64,000 nucleotides of DNA from Halalkalicoccus sp. CGA53 (GTDB lineage: Archaea; Halobacteriota; Halobacteria; Halobacteriales; Halalkalicoccaceae), in contig NZ_CP144125.1 in assembly GCF_036429475.1 (NCBI RefSeq), forward strand, positions 1,674,001 to 1,738,000. The letters are read 5' to 3'. Numbering within the stretch: position 1 is the first letter of the stretch; each line of letters begins with the position of its first letter. A program made the position numbers and the translations under genes. Positions 34,743 to 43,904 of the stretch are shown piece after piece. The notes below the pieces were generated by a model. The model did not search any database. It worked only from the letters and a program-made list of their open reading frames with translations, and was not told the origin of the DNA.

Positions 34743-34838
34743 CGCTCTCCGGAGGGCCCCGGGGGCTATCAGTTCCCGGGTGGCGGCAGCGCAGGTCTTT
34801 CACGCAGAGTTAACACGCCGGCGTCCGTAACCGATGCC

Positions 34839-35423
34839 ATGACAACCGTAGCTGTCGTCGGCGGCGGTCCGGCGGGACTGAGCGCCGCGCTGTTCGCGAG
34901 CAAGAACGGGCTCGAGACCGTGCTCTTCGACAGGGACGCAACCTGGATGCACAAAGCACACCTGTTCAACTACCTCGGCGTCGGGTCGGTGGGCGGCAGC
35001 GAGTTCCTCGCGACCGCCCGCCAGCAGGTCGACGACTTCGGTGTCGACCGGAGACAGGGCGAGGAGGTCACCGGCGTCGAGGAGACCGACGGCGGGTTCG
35101 CCGTCCACACCGAGGAGGGAGAGCCCGACGCCGAGTACGTGATCCTCGCGACGGGTGCGAACCGCGACCTGGCGGAGGACCTCGGCTGTGCGCTCACCGA
35201 CGAGGGGGTCGTCGAGGCGGACGTGACGATGGAGACGTCGGTCGAGAACGCCTACGCGACCGGCGCGATGGTCAGGGCAGAGGAGTGGCAGGCGGTCATC
35301 TCGGCGGGAGACGGCGCGGCCGCCGCGCTCAACGTCCTCACGAAGGAGAAGGGAGAACACTTCCACGACTTCGACACGCCGGCGACTGCAGAGGGGCTCT
35401 TCGGCGGGCTGATCGACGACTAG
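34839..35423 (+). CDS. Small FAD/NAD(P)-binding protein, thioredoxin-reductase-like without redox cysteines
   Basis: A 194-residue protein. It starts TVAVVGGGPAGLSAALFASK (FAD-binding G-x-G-x2-G) and ends with the flavin motif VENAYATGAMVRAEEWQAVI followed by SAGDGAAAALNVL, as in thioredoxin reductases. The NADPH domain and CxxC redox centre are absent, so it is about 110 residues shorter than TrxR. This compact form is common in Halobacteria; its partner is unknown. It is followed after 1 bp by the GTG start of the glyoxalase-type gene. Confidence 0.85.
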   Translation: MTTVAVVGGGPAGLSAALFASKNGLETVLFDRDATWMHKAHLFNYLGVGSVGGSEFLATARQQVDDFGVDRRQGEEVTGVEETDGGFAVHTEEGEPDAEYVILATGANRDLAEDLGCALTDEGVVEADVTMETSVENAYATGAMVRAEEWQAVISAGDGAAAALNVLTKEKGEHFHDFDTPATAEGLFGGLIDD

Positions 35424-35424
35424 C

Positions 35425-36351
35425 GTGCTCTCGGATACAACGGGACTCCACCACGTCACCGCGATCGCGGGCGACGCCCAGCGTAACGTCGAGTTCGCCG
35501 TCGGCACGCTCGGGCTTCGGCTCGTCCGAACCACGGTGAACCAGGAGGACGTCCTCGTCCACCACCTCTACTACGGGAGCGGGGAGCCGGGGACGGTCCT
35601 CACCTACTTCCCCTATCCCCATCAGGATCCGGGTCGAGTGGGTAAACCGCAGCCGAGTGCGGTCTCGTTTTCGGTTCCCGAGGGCTCGATCGGCTACTGG
35701 GGCGACCGGCTTCGAGAGCGGGGAATCGAGGTGGCGGGGCCGACCGAACGGTTCGGCGAGCGCGTACTTCGATTCACCGATCCGGACGGGACGCCGATCG
35801 AACTCTGTGGCAGCGAGGGAGAATCGCCGGTCGACCCGTGGTCGGACGGGCCGGTACCGGAGGGGCACGCGATCCGGGAGCTCCACGGCGTGACGCTGCT
35901 GCCGACGGACCCCTACGGTACGGGAAGCGTTCTGGAGACGCTCGGCTTTTCCCTGGAGGGACAGGAGGGCGACCGGATCCGGTACCTCGCGCCGGGCGAC
36001 CGGGCACGGGTGGTCGACCTGCTCGATCGAGGGAGCGAATACGGCCGCGAGGGCCCGGGGACGATCCACCACCTCGCGGTGCGGGTGGACCAGGTGGACG
36101 ACCTCTACGAGTGGCACGACCTGTTCAGGGAGCGCGAGATCCACGTCTCGCGGGTTCGCGACCGGGGGTACTTCCACTCGCTGTACGTGCGGGAGCCGGG
36201 CGGGATCCTGATCGAACTCGCGACGGACGGACCGGGGCCGGCTCCCGAGGAGACACGGCCCGACACGTACCTCGACCTCCCGGGGTGGGCGGAGGAGGAC
36301 CGCGAGATGATCGAGGGGCAGTTGCCGTCGCTCGAACTACCGACGTGGTGA
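35425..36351 (+). CDS. VOC-superfamily ring-cleaving dioxygenase/glyoxalase-like protein
   Basis: A 308-residue protein with two tandem vicinal-oxygen-chelate modules. Metal ligands are visible in GLHHVTAIAG, FTDPDGTPIELCG (Glu), GTIHHLAVRV and EPGGILIELATDG (Glu). The combination is that of YkcA/MhqO-type putative ring-cleaving dioxygenases linked to quinone and hydroquinone resistance. The GTG start follows the stop of the flavoprotein gene by 1 bp, so the two are an operon, consistent with a redox or quinone-detoxification role (inference). Confidence 0.88.
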   Translation: MLSDTTGLHHVTAIAGDAQRNVEFAVGTLGLRLVRTTVNQEDVLVHHLYYGSGEPGTVLTYFPYPHQDPGRVGKPQPSAVSFSVPEGSIGYWGDRLRERGIEVAGPTERFGERVLRFTDPDGTPIELCGSEGESPVDPWSDGPVPEGHAIRELHGVTLLPTDPYGTGSVLETLGFSLEGQEGDRIRYLAPGDRARVVDLLDRGSEYGREGPGTIHHLAVRVDQVDDLYEWHDLFREREIHVSRVRDRGYFHSLYVREPGGILIELATDGPGPAPEETRPDTYLDLPGWAEEDREMIEGQLPSLELPTW

Positions 36352-36499
36352 GGACGGGGTGTGCGCGGCGTTCCCGTCGCTCGCGTCCGGGAGAACGGCA
36401 CGGGCGACTCGACGACTCATGCAGACTGCTGTACCCGCGTACCGCTCGGACCGAGAGGTGGGTCCCGGTCCGACCGGTACGGGCGTCCGGCGGTCCGTA

Positions 36500-38866
36500 T
36501 CACGGCTTCATCCGGGAGAGCCGCATCGCGTTGCCCGTCACGCCGAGGCTCATCCCCATGTCGCCGACGAGGACCGCGAGCGCGACACTCACGTAGCCGA
36601 ACGGGACGCCGACGGCGAGCAGGAACTTCACCCCGAGGCTCGCCCAGACGTTCTGTCGGATCACGCCGTTGGCCGTCCGAGAGAGTTCGTAGAGGTAGGG
36701 CAGTTTCTCGATCTCGTCGCCCATCAGCGCGATGTCCGCCGTCTCGATCGCCGTGTCGGTCCCCGCCGCGCCCATCGCGACCCCGACCGTCGCCGTCGCC
36801 AGCGCGGGCGCGTCGTTGATCCCGTCGCCGACCATCGCGACCGCGCCGTACTCCGCTTCGAGTGCCTCCACCGCCTCGACCTTCCCGTCGGGGAGGAGTT
36901 CCGCGCGGTACTCGTCGACCCCGAGTTCGTCGGCGACCGCCCGGGCGGTCCCCTCGTTGTCCCCCGTGAGCATCACCACCCGCGAGACGCCGAGGTCGTG
37001 GAGGCGCTCGACCGTTCGCCTCGCCTCCTGTCTGACCTCGTCGGCGATCCCGAGGACCCCCACGAGCCGTTCGTCGGTCCCGACGAGGACCACGGTCTTC
37101 CCCTCGCGCTGTAACGACGCGACGACGGCGTCGGCCTCCGCTTCGGCGCCACGAACCCCGGGGGCGGTCCCCAGGGCGCTCTCCCCCCCGTCGGTGCGCC
37201 CCTCCCCGACTGCGAGGTCCGGGTCCGCGAACAGCCCCGGTTTCCCCGCGTAGTACGTCCTCCCGTCTATTCTCCCGGAGACGCCCTTGCCGGTGATGCT
37301 CTCGAACCCGGTCACCTCTCGATACCGCACGTCCGCCCCCGCCGCCCGGTCGAGGACCGCGTCGGCGATCGGGTGTTCGCTGCGGCGTTCGAGCGACCCG
37401 GCGAGGCCGAGGACGTCGGTCTCGGTCGCCTCCCCGAACGGGACGACGTCGGTCACGGCGAGTTCGCCCCGCGTGAGCGTTCCCGTCTTGTCGAACGCGA
37501 TCGCGTCGACCGCGCCCATCGCCTCGAGGTGATTGCCGCCCTTGATCAGCACCCCGTTTCGCGCGGCGGACGTGACGCCGGAGGCGACGCTCACCGGCGT
37601 GGAGATGACGAACGCGCAGGGACAGGCGATGACGAGCAGCGTCAGCCCGCGGACGAACCACGTCCGCCACTCGCCCGCGAACACGTGCGTGTAGCCTCCG
37701 ACGCCGACGGAGACGCTCCCGTCTATCAGCACCGGCGGGACTGCGGCGGTGAGCAGCGCGAGTGCGACCACGACCGGCGTGTAGTATCCGGCGAACCGGT
37801 CGACGAACTGCTCTCGCTCGGTCTTCTTCGCCTGCGCGTCACCGACGAGGGAGATGATACGCGAGAGCGTCGTCTCGGCCGCCTCCGTCCTGGCCTCGAT
37901 CTCGAGATAGCCCGCCTCGGTGAGCGTCCCCGCGTAGACGTCGTCACCCGCTTCCTTGTCCACCGGAACGCTCTCGCCGGTGATCGGCGACTGGTCGACG
38001 GCGCTCTCGCCCCCGGTGACGACGCCGTCGACCGGGATCTTCTCCCCCGGACGGACGATCACGGTCTCGCCGACCGCGACCTCCCCGGCGGGGACGGTCA
38101 CCTCCCTCCCGTCGCGGACGACGGTCGCCCGATCCGGCGCGAGCTCCATCAGCTCCCGGAGCGAGTCGCGCGTCCGGTCCATCGCGAACCGTTCGAGCAG
38201 CTCCGCGATGCTGAACAGGACCGCGAGCGTCGCCGCCTCGATGAAGAGCCCGATCGCGGTCGCGGCGACGATCGCGGTCCCCATCAGCAGGTCGATGTCG
38301 AGGCTGCGGTTGCGCGCGGAGTAGTACCCGCTCCGGACGACCGGGAGCCCGCTCGTCAGGACGGCGACGAGGAAGGCGACGTCGGCGGCGGTGAGCGAAA
38401 CCGACGGCGTCGAGAGGAACGCGAGGTTCCACCCGGTGAGGACGAACTCGAGGAGCAGTCCGGCGGTCAGGAAGACGGCCCCGACCCACGTCTTGATCGC
38501 GCGAGGGCTGGTCCAGACCTCCGAGGGCGGGGCGATCCCGGCGGCCCCGCTCGTGTCGCGGGTGGATCGATCCACGACCTCGTAGCCGGCCCGTTCGATC
38601 GCGGCGGCGATCTCGCTCACGCCGACGCGGGCGGGGTCGTAGCGCACGGTGGCCGTGCCGGTCGTCGGCTGGAGGCCCGTCCCGCGGACCCCATCGACGC
38701 TCTCGAGGCTCTTTCGCACCTTCGTCGCACACGACGGACAGTCCATCTCCGGGACGGAGAGGACGACGGCTCCCTCTCCCGGCCCCGCTCCGCCGTCGGT
38801 CGTGGTCTCGATCCCGGTCACTACCGTCTCCCAGTGGGCCGACCCGGATACGTCTTGGTTGGACAT
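36500..38866 (-). CDS. P1B-2-type heavy-metal ATPase (Zn2+/Cd2+/Pb2+ exporter, ZntA/CadA-like)
   Basis: A 788-residue metal pump. The N-terminal HMA domain has MDCPSCATKVRKS. Membrane CPC is in VIACPCAFVISTPVS, the phosphorylation site is AFDKTGTLTRGE, the actuator is TGES, and the hinge is VGDGINDAPALA. TM8 carries N-x7-K (NVWASLGVK) and the final helix D-x-G (VGDMGMSLG), the P1B-2 pattern for Zn/Cd/Pb rather than copper. The start is ATG 38866. It lies 47 bp downstream of a Bat-type HTH gene, with two TTGGA-N4-TCCAA palindromes between and over the start codon. Confidence 0.94.
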   Translation of the reverse strand: MSNQDVSGSAHWETVVTGIETTTDGGAGPGEGAVVLSVPEMDCPSCATKVRKSLESVDGVRGTGLQPTTGTATVRYDPARVGVSEIAAAIERAGYEVVDRSTRDTSGAAGIAPPSEVWTSPRAIKTWVGAVFLTAGLLLEFVLTGWNLAFLSTPSVSLTAADVAFLVAVLTSGLPVVRSGYYSARNRSLDIDLLMGTAIVAATAIGLFIEAATLAVLFSIAELLERFAMDRTRDSLRELMELAPDRATVVRDGREVTVPAGEVAVGETVIVRPGEKIPVDGVVTGGESAVDQSPITGESVPVDKEAGDDVYAGTLTEAGYLEIEARTEAAETTLSRIISLVGDAQAKKTEREQFVDRFAGYYTPVVVALALLTAAVPPVLIDGSVSVGVGGYTHVFAGEWRTWFVRGLTLLVIACPCAFVISTPVSVASGVTSAARNGVLIKGGNHLEAMGAVDAIAFDKTGTLTRGELAVTDVVPFGEATETDVLGLAGSLERRSEHPIADAVLDRAAGADVRYREVTGFESITGKGVSGRIDGRTYYAGKPGLFADPDLAVGEGRTDGGESALGTAPGVRGAEAEADAVVASLQREGKTVVLVGTDERLVGVLGIADEVRQEARRTVERLHDLGVSRVVMLTGDNEGTARAVADELGVDEYRAELLPDGKVEAVEALEAEYGAVAMVGDGINDAPALATATVGVAMGAAGTDTAIETADIALMGDEIEKLPYLYELSRTANGVIRQNVWASLGVKFLLAVGVPFGYVSVALAVLVGDMGMSLGVTGNAMRLSRMKP

Positions 38867-38894
38867 CTCCAACTCACCGCTTGGACGGTTCCAA
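38859..38894 (-). promoter_or_regulatory. Tandem operator TTGGA-N4-TCCAA before the metal ATPase gene
   Basis: TTGGA-CATC-TCCAA (38859-38872) spans the ATPase start codon and TTGGA-CGGT-TCCAA (38881-38894) lies just upstream. Centres are exactly 22 bp apart, about two helical turns, so two dimers would bind on the same DNA face. The adjacent Bat-type HTH protein is the obvious candidate binder. Confidence 0.65.
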
Positions 38895-38912
38895 TCGGGC
38901 TCGGGGACGACC

Positions 38913-39653
38913 TCACAGGGACGCCAGTACGCTCCCCGACGAGCGGTTCCGGGCGACCCGTCGCTCGGCCAGGTGTGCCTCCGCCCGCCGCAGTCGGTAG
39001 GCGAGCGTCGACCGTGGCAGATCGAGCGTCTCGGCGAGTTCGCCGAGGTCGACCGCCCGAGGCGTCTCGTAGTAGCCGTGTTCGACCGCCGCCCGAAGCG
39101 CCTCCTCCTGTTCGGCCGGCAGGTCGTCGTCACCTCCGGCTCGCGGCGCCGACGCGTCGGTCAACCGGTTGAGCTCCATCGTCGCGCAGCCCTCCACGAC
39201 CGTCTGGAGCTCCTCGACGAACGCTCTGACGTCGCCGGCTACGGGGTGGATGATCCGCCACCTGTACTCGCGTTCCTCGTGGCGTGTCTCGAGGACCGCC
39301 CCGTCCCCGAGGTGCTCGAGGGCGATGTGCGGGACCGACGCACAGGTCGGCGTCCGCTTCCAGTAGGAGTAGAGGACGAGCGTCTCGTCGGTGTGTTCGA
39401 GGACGTTCGTCGTCTGGCTGGCCCCGCAGTCCTCCGTGGCGAGACAGTCCGCGTAGTAGTCCGCGGTGAGGAACGTCTCCTCGATCGCCGCGAGCGCCCC
39501 TGGCGTCCCCGTGGCGTGGTCGACGCGCCAGAGGCTCCCCTCGGTGACGTGCAGCGAGAGCGAGCGGATCCGTGCGTCGGGGAACTCGGCGAGCGTGTCC
39601 GCCACCGCGTTGCAGCCCGGCTCGTACTCCAGGGTGAAGACGAATTCGCGCAT
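38913..39653 (-). CDS. Bat-type HTH regulator, putative metal-responsive regulator of the adjacent ATPase
   Basis: A 246-residue protein. The C-terminal HTH_10 (bacterio-opsin-activator) domain is LPAEQEEALRAAVEHGYYET, then PRAVDLGELAETLDLPRSTL and AYRLRRAEAHL (about 185-240). The N-terminal sensor half has several cysteines and histidines (EYEPGCNAV, YADCLATEDCGAS, TPTCASVPH) that could bind metal. ATG 39653 follows a minus-strand TATA-like ggttttacgc 27 bp upstream. Position directly before the P1B ATPase gene, with repeated palindromes between them, suggests local regulation (inference). Confidence 0.85.
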   Translation of the reverse strand: MREFVFTLEYEPGCNAVADTLAEFPDARIRSLSLHVTEGSLWRVDHATGTPGALAAIEETFLTADYYADCLATEDCGASQTTNVLEHTDETLVLYSYWKRTPTCASVPHIALEHLGDGAVLETRHEEREYRWRIIHPVAGDVRAFVEELQTVVEGCATMELNRLTDASAPRAGGDDDLPAEQEEALRAAVEHGYYETPRAVDLGELAETLDLPRSTLAYRLRRAEAHLAERRVARNRSSGSVLASL

Positions 39654-39932
39654 ACGTCTCGATAGATGCCGCACGCGTAAAACCACGTCCTCGAACGCGC
39701 TCGACCGTCGACGACCGACGTCGCGCGAACCGGAACAGAGCGGGTTCGTGAGCGGGCTCTCGACCGGTGGCCCCGGAGCGGTGGGCCGATCGGAGCGTGC
39801 CGCGTCTCGTCGTCTCCGCGCCCCCTCTCGTCGTCTCCGGTCGGCTCCGTGGTCCTCGAGTCGCGGACGCTTCGAGCGAGAACACGAAGTGACACCGGAG
39901 GGTGTTTATCTCCGAGCGCCGTCGTTCGATCC

Positions 39933-40115
39933 ATGGGCTTCGGTAGCTACGACGAATCCGAGCAGGGGAAACACGAGATCAAAGACGACGAGGACGAGGG
40001 GAGCGTGGACGTCCGCGAGAACGACCACCAGGGATCGATGAACGTCGACAACGGCGGTTCGACCGAGGATCTCCTCGATCAGCTTCAGCGGATCAAGGGC
40101 GCCGACGAGGAGTAG
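39933..40115 (+). CDS. Small acidic halobacterial protein (DUF5786-like)
   Basis: A 60-residue, strongly acidic protein MGFGSYDESEQGKHEIKDDE ... ending TEDLLDQLQRIKGADEE. The length, the GFGSYDESEQ opening and the C-terminal helix match a Halobacteria-only family of unknown function. gtgtttatct at 39902-39911 is a TATA-like element about 27 bp before the ATG, which sets this start. Confidence 0.85.
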   Translation: MGFGSYDESEQGKHEIKDDEDEGSVDVRENDHQGSMNVDNGGSTEDLLDQLQRIKGADEE

Positions 40116-40176
40116 ATCCGCCGCTCCGAGCGCGCTGCCGCCGATGCCGACGGTCGACCGCGACCCTCCCGGCCTC

Positions 40177-42090
40177 TCACGCGAGCCGGAACGTCTCTAA
40201 GTTACGCGGCGGGTGGGTCCGGATGCCGAAGCGCTGGTGGAGCGCCGACGAGAGCTGGTTCGTCGCGGTCGCGTCGCCGTGAACACAGAGGATCCGCTCG
40301 GGTCGCGGGTTCATCGTCTCGACGAACCCTTCGAGCCCGTTCCGATCGGCGTGGCCCGAGAACCCGCTCACCGACTCGACACCGAAGCGGAGCGTGAGCC
40401 GGTTCGACCCCCCACGACGGCCGCCGAGGTGGACCTCCCTGTTCCCTCCCTCGATCTTTCGGCCGAGCGTCCCCTCGGCCTGGTAGCCGACGAACACGAG
40501 CGTGTTCTCCGGCTCGCTCCCGAGCAGTTCGAGCCAGGACATGATCGGTCCGCCGGTCACCATCCCGGACGTCGAGAGGATGATACACGGCTCGCCGCCC
40601 GCGATCTCCTCGCGCATCTGCTCGCCGCCGTCGACCTGCCGGAACTCCTCGGCGAGGAACGGGTTCCGGTCCTCGTGGAGGATCTCCCGTCTGAGCTCGT
40701 CCCGAAGAAAGCGCGGGTAGGCGGTGTGGATCGCCGTCGCCTCCCTGATCATCCCGTCGAGGTAGATCGGCATCGACGGGAGCTTCCCCGTCCGCATCGC
40801 CTCCTCCAGGACGAGCATGATCTCCTGGGAGCGACCGACCGCGAACGCCGGAACGACGGTGATCCCGCCGTTCTCGTAGGTCTCCGTGATCAGCTCCAGC
40901 AGCCTCGCCTCGCTGTCGTCCTGGTCGGTCTGGTAGTCGCCTCGCCGGCCGTACGTCGACTCCAGAAAGAGCGTGTCCGCGCCTGGGAACTCGTTGACGG
41001 CGCCGTCGAACAGTCGCGTCCCCGAGTAGTGGATGTCGCCCGAGAAGACGACGTCGTGGACGCCCTCTCCGATCTCGAAGTGCGCGACCGCGCTCCCGAG
41101 GATGTGGCCCGCGTTGTGGAGCGTAAGCTTTATCTCCGGCGCGATGTCGGTCACCTCGTCGTACCCGAGGGTGATCGTGTGCTTGAGCTCCTCGCGGACC
41201 ATCTCGCTCTCGTACGGCGGGTGTCTGCCCTCCTTGGCGGCGACGTCGAGGTAGTCGAGTTGGAGCAGTCCGATGAGGTCCCGTGTCGGAGCAGTCGTGT
41301 AGATCGGGCCGTCGTAGCCGTACTTGAACAGCAGGGGGAGGAGCGCCGAGTGATCCAGGTGTGCGTGTGTCAGCACGACGGCGTCGAGGTCGGGGATCGG
41401 GTTCGCCTCCGGTACCTGGAGGTAGGGGACCTCGCCCTCGGCACCGGGTTTGTCCCCACAGTCGACGAGGATTCTGGACTCGGGGGTCGAGAGGACGTAG
41501 CTCGCACGTCCGACCTCGCGACAACAGCCGAGCGTCGTGACGCGGACCCAGTCGATCTCCTGCCGAGGCTCGCGGTGGATCCGTTCGCCGACCCGTTCGA
41601 GGAGCTCTCGCCGTTCGGCACGCTCGCCGATGAGGTAGTTCCGGACGTTCGAGACGGTCGAGGACTCCATCGGCGGGGTGCGGAGGACCTCGGGCGTCCA
41701 GCCGACCTCCTGGGTGATCTCGCGAAACGTGCTCCCACGGCGACCGACGACGAGGCCCGGCTTCTCGGCCTCGATGATCACCTCGCCCGTGTTCGGGTAG
41801 AACTCGAGGCTCTCGATGCCGGCGTCCTCGGGGATCAGTTCGCGTATCCGGGGTTCGGCCCGAGCGGGGTCGGTTCGAGTCTCCGGGGTGGGTCGGACCG
41901 CGATTCGCTTCTTGAACGTCCTCGCGAGGTGGGCGACGACGTCCCCTCGCTGGGCGAACTCGCGGGGGGTTCCGGTGTAGACGACGAGTTCCGAGCCCTC
42001 GTAGACGACCCTCGATATCGAGAGGTCGTCGGGGAGTTCCGCTTCGAGTTCCGCTTGGAGGTCCGAAAGGGATGTGTGGTTCGTGCTCAT
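40177..42090 (-). CDS. Archaeal CPSF-like ribonuclease/termination factor aCPSF1 (FttA)
   Basis: A 637-residue protein. Two N-terminal KH domains (about 1-140, with GLVVGRRGSTFREITQ as the KH GxxG loop) precede a metallo-beta-lactamase domain with VLTHAHLDHSALLP and later metal motifs (GHILGSAVAH, FSGDIHYSG), and a beta-CASP domain (ESTYGRRG, SGMVTGGP, SGHADRNGL). This enzyme cleaves RNA 3' ends and drives transcription termination in archaea. ATG 42090 is chosen because MSTNHTSLSDLQAELEAELP begins the conserved N-terminus. The 7-bp hairpin CTGACGG-acga-CCGTCAG at 42148-42165 lies in the upstream region. Confidence 0.95.
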   Translation of the reverse strand: MSTNHTSLSDLQAELEAELPDDLSISRVVYEGSELVVYTGTPREFAQRGDVVAHLARTFKKRIAVRPTPETRTDPARAEPRIRELIPEDAGIESLEFYPNTGEVIIEAEKPGLVVGRRGSTFREITQEVGWTPEVLRTPPMESSTVSNVRNYLIGERAERRELLERVGERIHREPRQEIDWVRVTTLGCCREVGRASYVLSTPESRILVDCGDKPGAEGEVPYLQVPEANPIPDLDAVVLTHAHLDHSALLPLLFKYGYDGPIYTTAPTRDLIGLLQLDYLDVAAKEGRHPPYESEMVREELKHTITLGYDEVTDIAPEIKLTLHNAGHILGSAVAHFEIGEGVHDVVFSGDIHYSGTRLFDGAVNEFPGADTLFLESTYGRRGDYQTDQDDSEARLLELITETYENGGITVVPAFAVGRSQEIMLVLEEAMRTGKLPSMPIYLDGMIREATAIHTAYPRFLRDELRREILHEDRNPFLAEEFRQVDGGEQMREEIAGGEPCIILSTSGMVTGGPIMSWLELLGSEPENTLVFVGYQAEGTLGRKIEGGNREVHLGGRRGGSNRLTLRFGVESVSGFSGHADRNGLEGFVETMNPRPERILCVHGDATATNQLSSALHQRFGIRTHPPRNLETFRLA

Positions 42091-42373
42091 GTGGTGTGCC
42101 GGCCGGCGTGGGAGTGTCGCTCGAACCGTTCGATGGGTCGACCGCGACTGACGGACGACCGTCAGACCGATCCGGACCGAGAGCGTGAGGTAGCCACACG
42201 AGAGCTCCAACCTGGGAAACGACTTCCCTCCCGGTGGCCGTCTCTCGTCTCCTCGTCGGGGTCGAGTCGGTCGCGACTCCGCTGGAGGAGTCTATCACAC
42301 GTCCCTATTTCAGCGTTGTGGCGTACTCACGACGCGCTCACGTCTGGGAGTGGGTCCGGATCCTCACCCTCTC

Positions 42374-42640
42374 TTACAGATCGGCCCCGACGTCGTCGGG
42401 GAGCGATTTGAGAAACAGGTGGAAGCGGACGTTCGCGACACCGGGGTCGAGCGACTCGCTGATCACGTCGCCGTCACCGTCCACGGGGCGACCGGTTTCG
42501 GGATCGGTGAACGCCTCGGACGGGTCGTCGTCGTCGCTCGTGGGGCCGTTCGCACACCCCAATAGTTCCCGATCCCGCCCGTGAACTCCCCGCTGTGGGT
42601 AGCGCCGTTGCCGATGATCCTCTCGGCGGGAAGATCGGCT
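42374..42640 (-). pseudogene. Frameshifted C-terminal relic of a NosD-like right-handed beta-helix protein
   Basis: On the minus strand one frame reads ERIIGNGATHSGEFTGGIGN then YWG down to about 42560. After a single-base shift the next frame continues CANGPTSDDDDPSEAFTDPE, then GRPVDGDGDVISESLDPGVA and NVRFHLFLKSLPDDVGADL to a stop at 42374. GNYWG-x-x-NGP...GDGD-x-IS is the hallmark of the final coil of NosD/CASH-type parallel beta-helix proteins. The upstream portion is missing, cut off by the SnoaL-like gene at 42656. An assembly error at the shift could mimic part of this. Confidence 0.5.
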
Positions 42641-42655
42641 ATCGGGGACCCACAG

Positions 42656-43069
42656 TCACTCGTCCGTTGCCCCGAGTTGTGAGAGGAGGTTCTGTGAGTC
42701 GAAGTACGCCCGGTTCGACTGGACTTTCCCGTCCGCGATCACGGTCATCGACATCCCCTCGAGCTCCACCTCGCGCCCGGTCGGCGGGATACCCTGCCAC
42801 TCCCCGTCGTGTGTACCGCTCATCGTCCATTTCCACATCGCGACCCCGTCACCGACGAGCATCTCGTCCACCTCGAGATCGGTATCGGCCATCGCGCGTT
42901 CGTTCTCGAGCTGCATCTCCACGAGTTCGTCCCCTCCGTGAACCTCCCCGAACGGGTGGGAGAACGTGAACGAGTCGGCTAGCACACTCAGTTTCGAACG
43001 GTCTCCGTTCCTCAGATCGAAGTAGTCCCTCATGACCTGCTCTGCGTCCGGCGCCGCTGTTTCTGCCAT
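42656..43069 (-). CDS. SnoaL-like polyketide-cyclase-fold protein
   Basis: A 137-residue NTF2-like protein: AEQVMRDYFDLRNGDRSKLS, then FSHPFGEVHGGDELVEMQLE, MWKWTMSGTHDGEWQGIPPT then GREVELEGMSMTVI, and NRAYFDSQNLLSQLG. These blocks are those of the SnoaL-like ester-cyclase group. Activity unknown. The ATG at 43069 begins the conserved region. It is divergent from the SRPBCC gene. Confidence 0.85.
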   Translation of the reverse strand: MAETAAPDAEQVMRDYFDLRNGDRSKLSVLADSFTFSHPFGEVHGGDELVEMQLENERAMADTDLEVDEMLVGDGVAMWKWTMSGTHDGEWQGIPPTGREVELEGMSMTVIADGKVQSNRAYFDSQNLLSQLGATDE

Positions 43070-43242
43070 GGCCGATCCCTCTATGTTACCGTACCACATA
43101 GAGTCATCCGATGATCGACACGCACGACCTGACCGATCCGCACCGTCTGAATCGGCTGCTGGCGGATACGACTGACAGAGGTCTGCCATACCAGTATCCG
43201 TCGGAACGATCCCTCCCCGGTCCTCAAGTAGGGTGACGAACC

Positions 43243-43689
43243 GTGATCCTAGAGGAACGGACACGTATCGGGGCTCCACCCGAGGAGGTCTTTCGCTACT
43301 TCGAGGAGATGGACAGCAACTACGAGGAGTGGCATCCGGACCACATCACGTTCCGGTGGGTCGAGGGCGAGGGACTCGAACGGGGAAACCGCTCCTATTT
43401 CGAGGAAGTGATCGGGGGGACGCTCATGAAAAAGACCGTCTGGTACGCCGCGGTGGAGCCGGATCGGTATATCGAGTTGCGGCCGACCTCGCGGCTGATA
43501 CGGTTCGTACTCCCCTACATCAGCTTCGCGTTCGAACCCGACGGGGAGGGGTGTCGGGTCGTCCAGCGGATCAAGATCCGAACCGGGCCGATCGGAGCGA
43601 GACTCAATCGGCGGGAGTTCGACGCGGTCCGACGACACATGAATGAGGAAGGGGAGAACTTGAAGAGAATACTCGAAGGGGGAGACTGA
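43243..43689 (+). CDS. SRPBCC-family protein
   Basis: A 148-residue START-like fold protein starting at GTG 43243: EERTRIGAPPEEVFRYFEEM, then SNYEEWHPDHITFRWVEGEG and a C-terminal helix LNRREFDAVRRHMNEEGENL. The E-W-H-P-D-H block is characteristic of a subgroup annotated as polyketide cyclase/dehydrase-like. Ligand unknown. It is not paired with an ArsR gene, unlike the SRPBCC gene at 23701. Confidence 0.8.
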   Translation: MILEERTRIGAPPEEVFRYFEEMDSNYEEWHPDHITFRWVEGEGLERGNRSYFEEVIGGTLMKKTVWYAAVEPDRYIELRPTSRLIRFVLPYISFAFEPDGEGCRVVQRIKIRTGPIGARLNRREFDAVRRHMNEEGENLKRILEGGD

Positions 43690-43904
43690 TCCGTTTCCGG
43701 TTCTCTGATGTGTGTGCCACAGTAAGCACACGACCCATCGATGCACCTCGATCGCACGGCCAGCCGGTTCGAACGACGGAGGCTGCATCCATCACGTGGC
43801 TCCGGTCGTCGAAGGATAGCTCCGCTGAATCGCCCTCACGGTAGCGCTGGGAGGTGACGGTCGTAGAACGTGATCACCGGTAACCGAGCCGCCGTCGGTA
43901 TCCC

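Noticed and set aside
32730-34838. Long N-terminal extension in frame with the small flavoprotein
   Set aside because: It is antisense to the ABC exporter; the flavoprotein motif begins directly at ATG 34839.
40213-42411. 732-codon plus-strand open frame opposite aCPSF1
   Set aside because: A shadow frame created by the third-position G/C bias of the real gene.
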